Shown piece by piece: positions 43,561-51,698 of a stretch of 64,000 nt of DNA. The notes below the pieces were generated by a model. That model saw only the letters and a list, made by a program, of their open reading frames with translations, was not told where the DNA came from and made no database searches. Position 1 is the first letter of the stretch, and every line of letters starts with the position of its first letter. The stretch is from Streptomyces sp. SJL17-4. GTDB lineage: Bacteria > Actinomycetota > Actinomycetes > Streptomycetales > Streptomycetaceae. The position numbers were made by a program, and so were the translations under genes. The stretch covers positions 3,968,001-4,032,000 of the forward strand of contig NZ_CP104578.1 of NCBI RefSeq assembly GCF_036826855.1. Direction: 5' to 3'.

Positions 43561-43854
43561 ATGGCCATCATCGTCACCTTCGACTTCCCCGGCGCCGGGC
43601 AGGAGCTCTACGACACCGTCATCGAGCGCGTGACCGGCGGGCAGGGTTTCACGCGGTTCGCGGACCTGGGGAACCCCGGCCTCATCTCCCACGCGGCGGG
43701 ACCGGCCGACGGGGGCTTCCGCGTGACCGAGGTCTGGGAGAGCGAGGAGGCCCTCGAAGCCCACGCGAAGACCTTCGGCCCGATCCTGTCCGACCTCGGC
43801 CAGGCGGACATGCAGCCCACGATCACTCCGGCGCACAACGTGGTCGTCTCCTAG
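43561..43854 (+). CDS. Small ABM-like dimeric alpha/beta-barrel protein
   Basis: 97 residues from ATG 43561. Pattern beta-alpha-beta-beta-alpha-beta: AIIVTFDFPGAGQELYDTVI, GLISHAAGPADGGFRVTEVW, ESEEALEAHAKTFGPILSDL. This resembles antibiotic-biosynthesis-monooxygenase-like ferredoxin-fold proteins. Function unknown; many act as small-molecule binding or cofactor-free oxygenase proteins. An AGGGG ribosome-binding site precedes the ATG. Divergent from the TerD-nuclease gene by about 240 bp. Confidence 0.75.
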   Translation: MAIIVTFDFPGAGQELYDTVIERVTGGQGFTRFADLGNPGLISHAAGPADGGFRVTEVWESEEALEAHAKTFGPILSDLGQADMQPTITPAHNVVVS

Positions 43855-43908
43855 GAACCGCAGAAGCCACAGAAACCACAGGAACCGCAGGAACCGCAGG
43901 AACCGCAG
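43855..43908. repeat. Six 9-bp tandem units immediately after a stop codon
   Basis: GGAACCGCA repeated six times with substitutions in units 2 and 3. The first base follows the TAG of the ABM-like gene. Leads straight into a terminator hairpin. Confidence 0.85.
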
Positions 43909-43933
43909 CCCCCGGCCGAGATGGGCCGGGGGC
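43908..43933 (+). terminator. Terminator hairpin of the ABM-like gene
   Basis: GCCCCCGGCC / GGCCGGGGGC 10-bp perfect stem with a 6-nt loop. It also lies just past the end of the convergent AraC gene, so it may serve both directions. Confidence 0.82.
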
Positions 43934-43956
43934 TGACACGTTCGTCGGACCTGGTG

Positions 43957-44718
43957 TCAGGCGGCGGGACGGGAGCCGGGGGTGTGGCCGAAGGTACGGC
44001 GAAAGACGTCGATGAAGGTGCTGGCGGATGACCAGCCGCACCGGTGGGCGACAGTGGTGACGGGGGTGTCGTCGGCGAGGAGGATCAGCGCGTGGTGGAG
44101 CCTGACCTGGGTGCGCCACCGGGGATAGGTGAGGCCGAGGTCGTCGCGGAGGCGACGGGAGAGGGTCCGGGCGCTGGCACCGATCTGCCTGCCGAGTTCG
44201 TCGAGGGACCGGTTGTCCGCCGGGTCGGCGCGCAGGATGTCGTGCAGTTCCCGGAGCAGGGGGCTGCTGGGGGTCGGGAGGTGCAGCGGCTGCTCGGGGG
44301 AGAGCGTGAGCTGGTCGAGCATGACGGCGCGCAGGCGCAGGCGGGGCGGCCTGTCGTCCTCGGGCTCGCGCGTGTAGGCGACGATGAGTTCGCGCAGGAG
44401 GGGGCTGACGGTCAGAACGGCCGGCGTACGGAGGTCGAGAGGGTTCTCGTCGGCGGGCAGCCCGACGAGATGCAGATCGAGCTCCCCGTGGGCCTGGTGC
44501 TGATGGACGGTGCCCGCCGGAATCCAGAGCGCGCGGGTGGCGGGGGCGACCCATGAACCGGCGTCGGTGGTGACGGCGATGGTGCCCTTGCTGGCGTAGA
44601 CGATCTGGTGGTCGTCATGGCGGTGCGCGTCGATCTCGCCGCCGGACGCGAGATGCTGGGTCCGGGTGGGCGCGACAGGCGTGTAGCGGGTGCGGAGAGT
44701 GTGGCGGGTTTCCTGCAT
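43957..44718 (-). CDS. AraC-family transcriptional regulator
   Basis: 253 residues from ATG 44718. An N-terminal cupin (HRHDDHQIVYASKGTIAV, WIPAGTVHQHQAHGELDLHL) binds a small effector. Two C-terminal helix-turn-helices follow: SLDELGRQIGASARTLSRRL and APVTTVAHRCGWSSASTFID-like TPVTTVAHRCGWSSASTFID, ending FRRTFGHTPGSRP. Its start is 54 bp from that of the divergent MFS transporter, a classic regulator-target pair. The effector is probably the transported compound. Confidence 0.9.
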   Translation of the reverse strand: MQETRHTLRTRYTPVAPTRTQHLASGGEIDAHRHDDHQIVYASKGTIAVTTDAGSWVAPATRALWIPAGTVHQHQAHGELDLHLVGLPADENPLDLRTPAVLTVSPLLRELIVAYTREPEDDRPPRLRLRAVMLDQLTLSPEQPLHLPTPSSPLLRELHDILRADPADNRSLDELGRQIGASARTLSRRLRDDLGLTYPRWRTQVRLHHALILLADDTPVTTVAHRCGWSSASTFIDVFRRTFGHTPGSRPAA

Positions 44719-44772
44719 CACCTGGCAATCTATCGAAAGCGCGACACCCGCGTCGGCCCCGAGCATGAACGG

Positions 44773-45939
44773 GTGCGAAGGAAAACACAGATCTCTCTGC
44801 TTGCCGTCGGGCATGCCTGCGTCGACATCTACCAGGGCTGCGTCGCGGCGCTGATCCCGTTCTTCGTGGCCGAGCGCGACTACGGCTACGCCGTCGCCTC
44901 CGGCATCGTACTGGCCGCGTCCCTGCTGTCGTCCGTGGCCCAGCCGGTGTTCGGCGCGCTCACCGACCGGTGGGCGATGCCGTGGCTGCTGCCGGTCAGC
45001 ACCCTGCTGAGCGGCGTGGGCATCGCGCTGAGCGGCCTGACCGGCTCCTACGGGCTCACCCTGGTCTTCGTCGCGGTCTCCGGGATCGGAATCGCCGCCT
45101 ACCACCCGGAGTCCGCCCGCGTGGCCCGGCTGGCAGGCGGGGGCAGCCACAGCGCGATGAGCTGGTTCTCCCTCGGCGGCAACGTCGGCTTCGCTCTGGC
45201 CCCGATCATGGTGGCGGTCGCGATCGGACACGGCTCCCTGCGCTGGACACCGGTACTCGTCCTGCCGGCGCTCGCCGGTGCCGCTCTGTGCGTCCCGGTG
45301 CTCCGGATGCTCCGGATACTCGGCCGGCCTCGGGCCGGCAGCTCCGAGACGCCGCCTGCGACGGGCAGCGACGACCTGACCTCGTTCGTGAAGCTGTCTC
45401 TGGCCGTGGTCTTCCGCTCCGTCGTCTTCACCGGCCTGAGCACCTTCATCTCCCTCTACGCCCAGCAGCGCATGGAGGGCAACGCCACCGCGGGGACCAT
45501 GGCCCTGTTCCTGCTGTTCCTGGGCGGCGCCGTCGGCTCGGTCCTGGGCGGCTACCTGGCCAACCGATACGACCGCGTCCACGTCTCCCGCTGGTCCTAC
45601 CTGGTCTCGGTCCTCGCCGTCGCCGGCGTGATCCACGCCCCCGGCCCCGCCATGCTCCTCTTCGTGGCGCTCACCTCCGCCGGCCTGTACGTCCCCTTCT
45701 CCCTCCAGGTCACCCTCGGCCAGGACTACCTGCCCTCCCGCATCGGCACGGCGAGCGGCGTCACCCTCGGCCTCACCGTCAGCATCGGCGGCCTGACCAG
45801 CCCCCTGCTGGGACACCTGGCCGACTCCACCTCCCTGCGAACGGCCCTGACACCCCTGATCGCCATGCCGGCCCTGAGCTGGCTCCTGTTCCGCACCCTC
45901 CCCGAACCCCCACCCCCCACTCCCTACGAGGCAGCTTGA
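44773..45939 (+). CDS. MFS transporter (fosmidomycin-resistance-like)
   Basis: 388 residues from GTG 44773, 12 membrane helices. The start VRRKTQISLLAVGHACVDIY and the A-motif-like FGALTDRWAMPWLL are as in the Fsr branch of MFS exporters; also YHPESARVARLAGG and SLGGNVGFALAPIM. Frames open further upstream overlap the AraC gene and are rejected. Probably exports a toxic compound under AraC control. The last 16 bp overlap the end of the convergent broken gene. Confidence 0.83.
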   Translation: MRRKTQISLLAVGHACVDIYQGCVAALIPFFVAERDYGYAVASGIVLAASLLSSVAQPVFGALTDRWAMPWLLPVSTLLSGVGIALSGLTGSYGLTLVFVAVSGIGIAAYHPESARVARLAGGGSHSAMSWFSLGGNVGFALAPIMVAVAIGHGSLRWTPVLVLPALAGAALCVPVLRMLRILGRPRAGSSETPPATGSDDLTSFVKLSLAVVFRSVVFTGLSTFISLYAQQRMEGNATAGTMALFLLFLGGAVGSVLGGYLANRYDRVHVSRWSYLVSVLAVAGVIHAPGPAMLLFVALTSAGLYVPFSLQVTLGQDYLPSRIGTASGVTLGLTVSIGGLTSPLLGHLADSTSLRTALTPLIAMPALSWLLFRTLPEPPPPTPYEAA

Positions 45940-46237
45940 GTGTCGTTCGCTTCGAAGACCTCACCGATGGCACACGGCATACCGCCGAACCGCTCGGCCC
46001 CTCCGCCGCCCAACCCCACCTTGTCGCCCTCTCGGGCGAACAGCTTGCCCTCGGCGTTGCACACGGCGGCCATGCCGCTCTCTTCGCGGACCGACCAGCC
46101 GTGCCCCAGGCACCACTTGTCGGCTCGCTGCTCTTGGCGGTGGTCACGGCGACACAGCCGTCGTCGGTGACCACGAGCGTCCCCGAGAGGTGAGCGTGAA
46201 GACCAGGGAACGTGTCGCCCGCGCAGTTCTCGGACAT
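45924..46237 (-). pseudogene. Frameshifted hypothetical gene
   Basis: The first part from ATG 46237 (GGAGGAG about 10 nt upstream) reads MSENCAGDTFPGLHAHLSGT and LVVTDDGCVAVTTAKSSE. Within about 46110-46130 the sensible reading moves to another frame: WCLGHGWSVREESGMAAVCN, AEGKLFAREGDKVGLGG, FGGMPCAIGEVFEAND, ending at a TAG overlapping the MFS gene end. The two parts join naturally as a beta-strand-rich protein of about 104 residues. One inserted or lost base (in AAGAGCAGCGAGCC) explains it. Either a pseudogene or a base error. Family not recognised. Confidence 0.55.
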
Positions 46238-46371
46238 CACATCCGACTCCTCCACTTCTCCGACGGCGCAGACTCAACGCCGCGTACGGAGTGTCACCCG
46301 GTTCCGAGCACAACGCCCCAGTCATTCGGGCCAGGACTGCCTCAACCCCGCGCTGAGCGGGAGGGGTCCAG

Positions 46372-46758
46372 TCAGTGGAACCAGACGACGAGACGCACGT
46401 TCTCCGCCCCGTGGACCTCGCTGGGGATGCGCATGAACGGCGGGTACTCCTCCGGCGGGAACCCCAAATGCCGACTGCTGGCTGCGGCCTCGTCGTCTGC
46501 TGCATCTGCGACGGAGTCAAGCCACCCCAGCAGCTCGGCGCGCATCGGTCCGGGGAAGGAGTGTGGCCTCTTCTCGACGGCTTCAAGGGTTCGGGCATCA
46601 CCGAGGATTCCCGCTACGTACAGGGCGGCCGGCGCGGTAGCGGTGTACAGGGTGTTCTGGTGGTGCACCAGGTGAGACAGACGGCTCAATGCCTCTGACC
46701 TCACGCGCACATCGGCGCCCATGAGGTCTCGCAGCATCTGCGGTACGTCCTGAGCCAT
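46372..46758 (-). CDS. HEAT-like helical repeat protein fragment
   Basis: 128 residues from ATG 46758, but related-looking sequence continues upstream in frame without a good start (ILIPLEHAYG just before). Helical repeats: MLRDLMGADVRVRSEALSRL, HHQNTLYTATAPAALYVAGI, RAELLGWLDSVADAADDEAA, then GFPPEEYPPFMRI, after which the sequence becomes dissimilar and stops. Streptomyces proteins of this type are usually about twice as long. I read it as truncated at both ends, probably non-functional. Confidence 0.5.
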   Translation of the reverse strand: MAQDVPQMLRDLMGADVRVRSEALSRLSHLVHHQNTLYTATAPAALYVAGILGDARTLEAVEKRPHSFPGPMRAELLGWLDSVADAADDEAAASSRHLGFPPEEYPPFMRIPSEVHGAENVRLVVWFH

Positions 46759-46823
46759 TCCGTACGCATGCTCCAGAGGGATCAAGATGCCCAGCGGCAG
46801 GAAAGGCCAGAGGGGTCTTCTCC

Positions 46824-46854
46824 TTGACCTGAAGCGTGATTGAGCTTCTAGCGT
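46824..46854 (+). promoter_or_regulatory. MerR-family-type promoter of the NmrA-like gene
   Basis: -35 TTGACC (46824-46829), -10 TAGCGT (46849-46854), exactly 19 bp apart, with dyad GAAGC-N8-GCTTC (46831-46848) between them. Over-long spacers with an internal dyad are the hallmark of MerR-activated promoters. No MerR gene is next to it in the window. Confidence 0.72.
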
Positions 46855-46892
46855 GTTCTCTGGTTGATCATCTGGCGACGGGAGAAACACAC

Positions 46893-47726
46893 ATGATCCT
46901 CGTGACAGGAGCCACCGGGAACATAGGCAGTGCCCTGCTGAAGGAGCTGCACGCAAGCGGTGCCGGGCCGCTGAGAGGACTCACCCGTGATGCCTCACGG
47001 GCCGTCTTCCCTGGAGGGGTCGAGGCCGTGGAGGGCGACTTCGCACAGCCGGCGTCGTTGAAGCCCGCGCTTCGAGGGGTGCGCTCGCTGTTTCTTGTGT
47101 CACGTCTGGGCTCGGACGCCGAGATACTCGAAGCCGCCAGTCAGGCGGGTGTGGAGCATGTCGTGCTGGTGTCGTCCATCACCGTCCAGACCCACCCGCA
47201 CCTCGGCCCTGCCGGCGAGAACCTGGCGGTGGAGCAACTGCTCAAGGCAAGCGGCATGGCCTGGACGATCCTGCGACCGACACAGTTCGCCTCGAACGCC
47301 CTGATGTGGGCGGCTTCCATCCGTGGCCACGAGACCGTCCGCGCACCGTACGCCGAGACCGCGCTGCCAACCATCCATCCTGCGGACATCGCGGCGGTGG
47401 CACGGGTGAGCCTTACCGAGCCCGGCCACCACGGGCGCACGTATGCCTTGACCGGTCCAGAGCCGGTGACCGCCCGACAACAGGTCGAGGCCATCGCAGC
47501 AGAACTGGGGAGGGAGGTTCCCTTCGCGGAAATCAGCCGCCGGCAGGCCCACGCACAGATGGCCGCGGTCTTCGGCGCCGAGGCCGCGGAAGCGGTACTC
47601 GACGTCACGGGCGGAGACGTGAACGACGAGCTGCTGATGGTGCGGGACACGGTCGCACAGATCACTGGAACGCCCGCCCGCCCGTTCCAGCAGTGGGCCT
47701 CAGAGAACGCCGACACCTTCCGCTGA
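46893..47726 (+). CDS. NmrA/SDR-type NAD(P)-binding protein
   Basis: 277 residues from ATG 46893, with GGGAG 9 nt upstream. Atypical short-chain dehydrogenase: MILVTGATGNIGSALLKEL, FLVSRLGSDAEILEAASQAG, VLVSSITVQ, GMAWTILRPTQFASNAL, and a C-terminal part like NAD(P)H:quinone oxidoreductase 2/epimerase-type proteins. The catalytic Tyr-x3-Lys is not evident, so it may be a redox sensor or quinone reductase. MerR-type promoter upstream. ECF41-linked COE modules often include such epimerase-like proteins; an ECF41 factor lies 3 kb away. Confidence 0.84.
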   Translation: MILVTGATGNIGSALLKELHASGAGPLRGLTRDASRAVFPGGVEAVEGDFAQPASLKPALRGVRSLFLVSRLGSDAEILEAASQAGVEHVVLVSSITVQTHPHLGPAGENLAVEQLLKASGMAWTILRPTQFASNALMWAASIRGHETVRAPYAETALPTIHPADIAAVARVSLTEPGHHGRTYALTGPEPVTARQQVEAIAAELGREVPFAEISRRQAHAQMAAVFGAEAAEAVLDVTGGDVNDELLMVRDTVAQITGTPARPFQQWASENADTFR

Positions 47727-47867
47727 ACCGCCCGGGCGCCTGAGCACGTCCATCGGGCCTCGACAGGAAGCTCAGAAGAAGCTCTGAACAAGGTTGAACA
47801 CGGGCCGAGGACAACCCGTTCCAGGAGACCCTGCAGGCAACGGAGTGCCTGAACGTGGGGAGGCGGT

Positions 47868-48440
47868 ATGGCCGAAACGGGGAACGGCGATGAGGTGGTA
47901 CTGGACGTGTACGAGTACGCCTACCTCGCCGGCGGCAAAGACCGGGTTGTGGAGAGCGCGATCGTTTCGCTCACCGAACGCGGGATGTTGTCCCTGCGGG
48001 CCGGTCGTCTTCGCACTGTCGGTGAGGAACGCCCCCAGCACGCGATCGAACTCGCGGTCATCAGTGCCTGTCCTCGGAGCAAGCGCGTCCAGGACGTCTT
48101 CGAGGGACTCAGGAACGCTCGTGAGCTCGACGAGCTTGCCCGTCGGCTCGCTTCCCTCGGGCTACTGCGCAACTGGCGCCGACGGATCACCCGGGCGGGC
48201 CGACGACGCCTGGCAACTGCGGCATCTGACGGAGACCTTCCCACCCACGTGCTTGAAGGCGCTGCCGCGCTGGGGTCCGTCCGGTACGGATCGCTCAGCG
48301 CCCACGCGGGTGCCCCCAGCGGACTCGGCCGCACCCTCCTCCGCATGGGGAAAGCCCTCGAAGACGACCGCGGTCACCCTGCGGACAGAGGCTCAGATGG
48401 AGACGGCGGTTTCGGCGGTGGAGGTGGGGGCGGGGACTAG
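47868..48440 (+). CDS. TIGR04222-like protein with Gly-rich tail
   Basis: 190 residues. VLDVYEYAYLAGGKDRVVES followed by AIVSLTERGMLSLRAGRL matches the first half of TIGR04222 proteins of actinobacteria, and RKRVQDVFEGLR-like helices and LGLLRNWRRRITRAGRRRL follow. The tail is GGFGGGGGGGD, as in the family, but the membrane segments usual in longer members are absent. Function unknown. Good ribosome-binding site GGGGAGG before ATG. Confidence 0.68.
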   Translation: MAETGNGDEVVLDVYEYAYLAGGKDRVVESAIVSLTERGMLSLRAGRLRTVGEERPQHAIELAVISACPRSKRVQDVFEGLRNARELDELARRLASLGLLRNWRRRITRAGRRRLATAASDGDLPTHVLEGAAALGSVRYGSLSAHAGAPSGLGRTLLRMGKALEDDRGHPADRGSDGDGGFGGGGGGGD

Positions 48441-48874
48441 GTTCACCTCACCGCCGACCACGACTCACCCCACTCCCATCGCCGCACCCCCTGGCTAGGA
48501 GCTGTCCAGTCGATCACGTGTTGTCGCCAGCTCTGCCGTCGAGCACCTGCCCTCTCACGACAGCGGTCGCCTCCCGCTATGCGGGACGAAGAACGGGATC
48601 GATCTCAGCCAGTTGTTCGTGCAGCTGACGAGCCCCCCCCCATTACCTTCTTGGTGGCCCCGCAAGGGGGTGCCTGGCCTCCGGAGTTGGCATGACTTTC
48701 TCCCCCTGTCGAACGTATGGCCTGGGGGGTGGTGTCACCGGCTCCGGAGGCATCGACAGACCGCTGATTAGGGGCATGACCACCGGCTTCTTCGCAGGTC
48801 GGGAGGCTCTTCGTAATGTGGATGTGGCGATCGGTGCCGTGGGACGGCCGGGCGGGGACGACCGAAGGACGCAC
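48441..48874. other. Spacer between the TIGR04222-like gene and the transposase
   Basis: No convincing gene. From about 48650 the sequence appears to belong to the 5' non-coding part of the IS110-type element; open frames upstream of the transposase GTG continue but show no transposase homology. A run of nine C lies at 48632-48641. The left boundary of the element cannot be fixed because IS110 elements lack inverted ends. Confidence 0.45.
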
Positions 48875-50085
48875 GTGATCGACGTCAGCGAGATCGGCGC
48901 CTTCCTCGGCCTGGACGTCGGCAAGGGCGAACACCACGCCACTGCCGTCACCCCGGCCGGGAAGAAGGCATTCGACAAGCGGCTGCCCAACAGCGAGCCC
49001 AAGCTCCGCGAGGTGTTCGACAAGCTGCAGGCCAAGCACGGGACCGTGCTGGTGGTCGTGGACCAGCCCGCCTCGATCGGCGCCCTGCCACTGGCGGTGG
49101 CCAGGGACATGGGCTGCCCCGTCGCCTATCTGCCCGGTCTGACGATGCGGCGGATCGCCGACCTCTACCCAGGCGAGGCCAAGACCGATGCCCGCGACGC
49201 GTTCATCATCGCCGACGCGGCCCGCGTCATGCCTCACACACTCCGCTCGGTCGATCTTGAAGAAGAGACCATCGCCGAGCTGGAGATGATCGTCGGCTTC
49301 GACGACGATCTGGCCGGCGAAGCCACCCGGATCAGCAACCGGCTTCGCGGCCTGCTCACCCAGATTCACCCGCACCTGGAGCGAGTCCTCGGCCCGCGCA
49401 TCCAGCACCCGGCAGTGCTCACGCTGCTGGAACGGTTCGGGTCCCCGGCCCAGGTCCGCAAGGCCGGACGCCGCCGACTCGTGACCTTGTTGCGGCCGAA
49501 GGCGCCGCGGATGGCCGAGCGACTGGTCGAGGAGATCTTCACCGCGCTGGACGAGCAGACAGTGGTCGTTCCCGGCACCGAGGCGGCCGCTCTGATCGTC
49601 CCGAGCCTGGCCGGATCGCTGACCGCCGTCCTTGACCAGCGGAAACTGCTGGCCGGACGGATCGAGGAACTGCTGGAGGCCCACCCTCTTTCCAAGGTCC
49701 TGACCTCGATGCCGGGGATCGGCGTCAGGACCGGAGCCAGGATCTTGATCGACGTGGGCGACGGCAGCAGCTTTCCGTCCGCCGCCCACCTCGCCGCCTA
49801 CGCCGGCCTCGCCCCGGCAACCCGCAGCTCGGGTTCGTCGATTCGAGGCGAACAACCGTCTCGGAGAGGAAACAAGCAGCTCAAACGGGCCTTCTTCCTC
49901 TCCGCGTTCGCATCCCTGGCCGACCCGGCCTCCCGCACCTACTACGACAAGAAGATCAGCCAGGGCAAGCACCACACCCAAGCACTCCTCTGTCTCGCCA
50001 GACGACGAGCCGACGTCCTCTTCGCGATGCTCCGCGACGGCACCTTCTACGAATCCCGGCCAGCCGCAGCGGGCTGATCCTCAGC
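48650..50085 (+). mobile_element. IS110-family insertion sequence (approximate ends)
   Basis: One transposase gene with a 5' non-coding region of about 200 bp, as in IS110/IS117-like elements, which have no inverted repeats and make no clear target duplications. The right end probably lies shortly after the transposase stop, since the antisense of its last 31 bp forms the tail of the zinc-ribbon reading frame. Ends are estimates. Confidence 0.5.
48875..50077 (+). CDS. IS110-family transposase
   Basis: 400 residues from GTG 48875, with GAAGGA before it. N-terminal DEDD nuclease domain: FLGLDVGKGEHHATAV, VVVDQPASIGALPLAVARD, and AKTDARDAFIIADAAR. C-terminal transposase_20 domain: SMPGIGVRTGARILIDVGDG, SAAHLAAYAGLAPATRSSGS and RRGNKQLKRAFFLSAFA, with the conserved serine. 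Apparently intact, so it could be active. It lies in an area with several broken genes. Confidence 0.93.
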   Translation: MIDVSEIGAFLGLDVGKGEHHATAVTPAGKKAFDKRLPNSEPKLREVFDKLQAKHGTVLVVVDQPASIGALPLAVARDMGCPVAYLPGLTMRRIADLYPGEAKTDARDAFIIADAARVMPHTLRSVDLEEETIAELEMIVGFDDDLAGEATRISNRLRGLLTQIHPHLERVLGPRIQHPAVLTLLERFGSPAQVRKAGRRRLVTLLRPKAPRMAERLVEEIFTALDEQTVVVPGTEAAALIVPSLAGSLTAVLDQRKLLAGRIEELLEAHPLSKVLTSMPGIGVRTGARILIDVGDGSSFPSAAHLAAYAGLAPATRSSGSSIRGEQPSRRGNKQLKRAFFLSAFASLADPASRTYYDKKISQGKHHTQALLCLARRRADVLFAMLRDGTFYESRPAAAG

Positions 50086-50487
50086 ACCTTCGCCGCACGC
50101 AGGGCAGTCACGCTCGTCGACCGAGTCCATCGCGACCGGATGACCACAAAAGTCGCACGACCGGATGCCCTCACCCGCCGAGTCCTGAACGGGCACGTCA
50201 TCACTCATGACAGCCACACTGCCACCCGACCACCTTGACCAAAGACATAGGGGCACCCCCCCCCGGATAACGCGGTTGTCAGCCTCCTGTGACAGCTCCT
50301 CGCACAACCGGATCGCGTCGTCCCGGTCGTGGGAAAAGATGCTGAACGCATCGAAGATCGCGGGGGCCTCCTGCATGCCGGCAAACGCTGCCAGGCCGTG
50401 ACCGGCATCCGCGCGGTCACGGAAGTCGTGACTTCGCCCGAGTTCACCGAGCGCCACGACAGCGGCATGCCGCAAATCCCTGTCCAC
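50047..50487 (-). CDS. HEAT-remnant/zinc-ribbon reading frame, 3' end altered by the IS
   Basis: The frame from GTG 50487 directly follows the sigma factor stop (TAAGTG). Residues 1-35 (DLRHAAVVALGELGRSHDFR then DRADAGHGLAAFAG) resemble the end of a HEAT-repeat protein; the next part is unlike the family and crosses a run of nine C. From an internal ATG at 50208, 53 residues form a zinc ribbon (CDFCGHP and CPACGEG), the likely functional piece. The last residues are antisense of the IS110 transposase end, so the original 3' end was replaced by the insertion. May be one decayed gene or a small zinc-ribbon protein (50047-50208) behind a HEAT relic. Confidence 0.45.
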   Translation of the reverse strand: MDRDLRHAAVVALGELGRSHDFRDRADAGHGLAAFAGMQEAPAIFDAFSIFSHDRDDAIRLCEELSQEADNRVIRGGVPLCLWSRWSGGSVAVMSDDVPVQDSAGEGIRSCDFCGHPVAMDSVDERDCPACGEGAEDQPAAAGRDS

Positions 50488-51450
50488 TTACCTGCCCGGT
50501 GCCGCGGGCCGGGTGGACTTTTCCTCCGACAGCCGTGCCATGTCGGACACCGGTCCGAGGTGGCCAAGCTTGTCGGGGTTGGACACGGAGTGGATCGCCC
50601 GAATCACACCGTCGACGATGTCGAGCTCGACCACGTTGACCACCCGGCCCTCAGGGTCGTACGTCACGGCGCCGGGCCGACTGTTGACCCAGGCCGGACG
50701 GAGATCGGCACCGAGGCTCCGGATCCGGCGGAACCCCCCGACGAGCAGCTGCCCGACGCGCTGCGGCTCGGCCACCGGATTCCTGGTCGCACGCGCCTTG
50801 CCACCGCCGTCCCCGTAGTACACGACATCGGGCGCGAGCATGCCGAGCAGCGCGTCCAGGTCGCCGCCCTCAGCCGCCTCGAAGAACGTGCGGGCGAGTT
50901 CCTCGCCCTCGGCCCGCTTGGCGAGGGGCGGCACGCTGTCCGCGTCCGGCCCAGCCGCGGTGATGCGCTTCTTGGCACGGGCGAAGATCTGGCGGCAGTT
51001 CGTCTCGGACTTCCCGGTGGTCCTCGCCACGTCCGTGTAGTCGTACCCGAACACCTCGCGCAGCATGAACACTGCCCGCTCCACCGGGGAGAGGGCCTCC
51101 AGCAGCACGAGGAAGGCCATGGACAGTGAGTCGGCCAGCTCGGCGTGCTCGACCGGTCCCGGCCGGTCATTGGTCACAACGACCGGTTCGGGCAGCCAGT
51201 TCCCCACATAGGTCTCCCTCCGTACCCGTGCCGAGCTCAGGTGGTTGATCCCCAACCGCGTCACGGCTGTGGTCAGGTACGCCTTTGGTGCGGAGATCGC
51301 GGTACCCGCCCGGTGCGCCCGGGTCAGGCCGAGGAAGGCGTCCTGGACGAGGTCCTCGGCGTCGCCCACCGACCCGGTCATCCCGTAGGCGATGGAGAAC
51401 ATCAGCGGTCGGTAGCCGGCCTCGTCCGTCCCATCCGTTGCTCCCGACAT
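50488..51450 (-). CDS. sigJ: ECF41-type RNA polymerase sigma factor with SnoaL-like C-terminus
   Basis: 320 residues. Sigma-2 region YRPLMFSIAYGMTGSVGDAE and DLVQDAFLGLTRA, sigma-4 region LSPVERAVFMLREVFGYDYT and ARTTGKSETNCRQIFARAKK, then a C-terminal SnoaL-like extension of about 120 residues. The group-41 markers are all present: WLPEP in the linker, DGGGK and NPDKL in the extension, which tune activity without an anti-sigma factor (known). The divergent carboxymuconolactone-decarboxylase-like gene is the usual target. Ribosome-binding site GGAGGGG precedes the ATG. Confidence 0.92.
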   Translation of the reverse strand: MSGATDGTDEAGYRPLMFSIAYGMTGSVGDAEDLVQDAFLGLTRAHRAGTAISAPKAYLTTAVTRLGINHLSSARVRRETYVGNWLPEPVVVTNDRPGPVEHAELADSLSMAFLVLLEALSPVERAVFMLREVFGYDYTDVARTTGKSETNCRQIFARAKKRITAAGPDADSVPPLAKRAEGEELARTFFEAAEGGDLDALLGMLAPDVVYYGDGGGKARATRNPVAEPQRVGQLLVGGFRRIRSLGADLRPAWVNSRPGAVTYDPEGRVVNVVELDIVDGVIRAIHSVSNPDKLGHLGPVSDMARLSEEKSTRPAAPGR

Positions 51451-51614
51451 CGGACCCCTCCCCCACCTCGCGGACGGCGGTGCTCAGTCCGAGCGTGCCG
51501 CCCCGCCTGCCCATTCCAAGATCCACAGGATGCGCAGAGGGTATCCGAGGGGTTTCGGTCGGCCGTCGGCGGTCCATCGCAGCCCGAAGGGGAGACGCAC
51601 GTCACATCGGCCCC

Positions 51615-51641
51615 TGTCACAGGCTGCCGGGGTGCCCTGTC
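51615..51641 (+). promoter_or_regulatory. Candidate ECF41 promoter
   Basis: TGTCACA (51615-51621), 16 bp, then TGTC (51638-51641), close to the known ECF41 pattern TGTCACA...CGTC. Located 58 bp before the carboxymuconolactone-decarboxylase-like gene. Confidence 0.6.
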
Positions 51642-51698
51642 TTAGAGGGCGACAGCGAACAGCAGGAACAAGAACAGCAGGAACAAAAGGAGTGCACG

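Noticed and set aside
44608..44772. N-terminal extension of the MFS transporter
   Set aside because: It would overlap the divergent AraC coding region by over 100 bp, and its residues are not membrane-protein-like.
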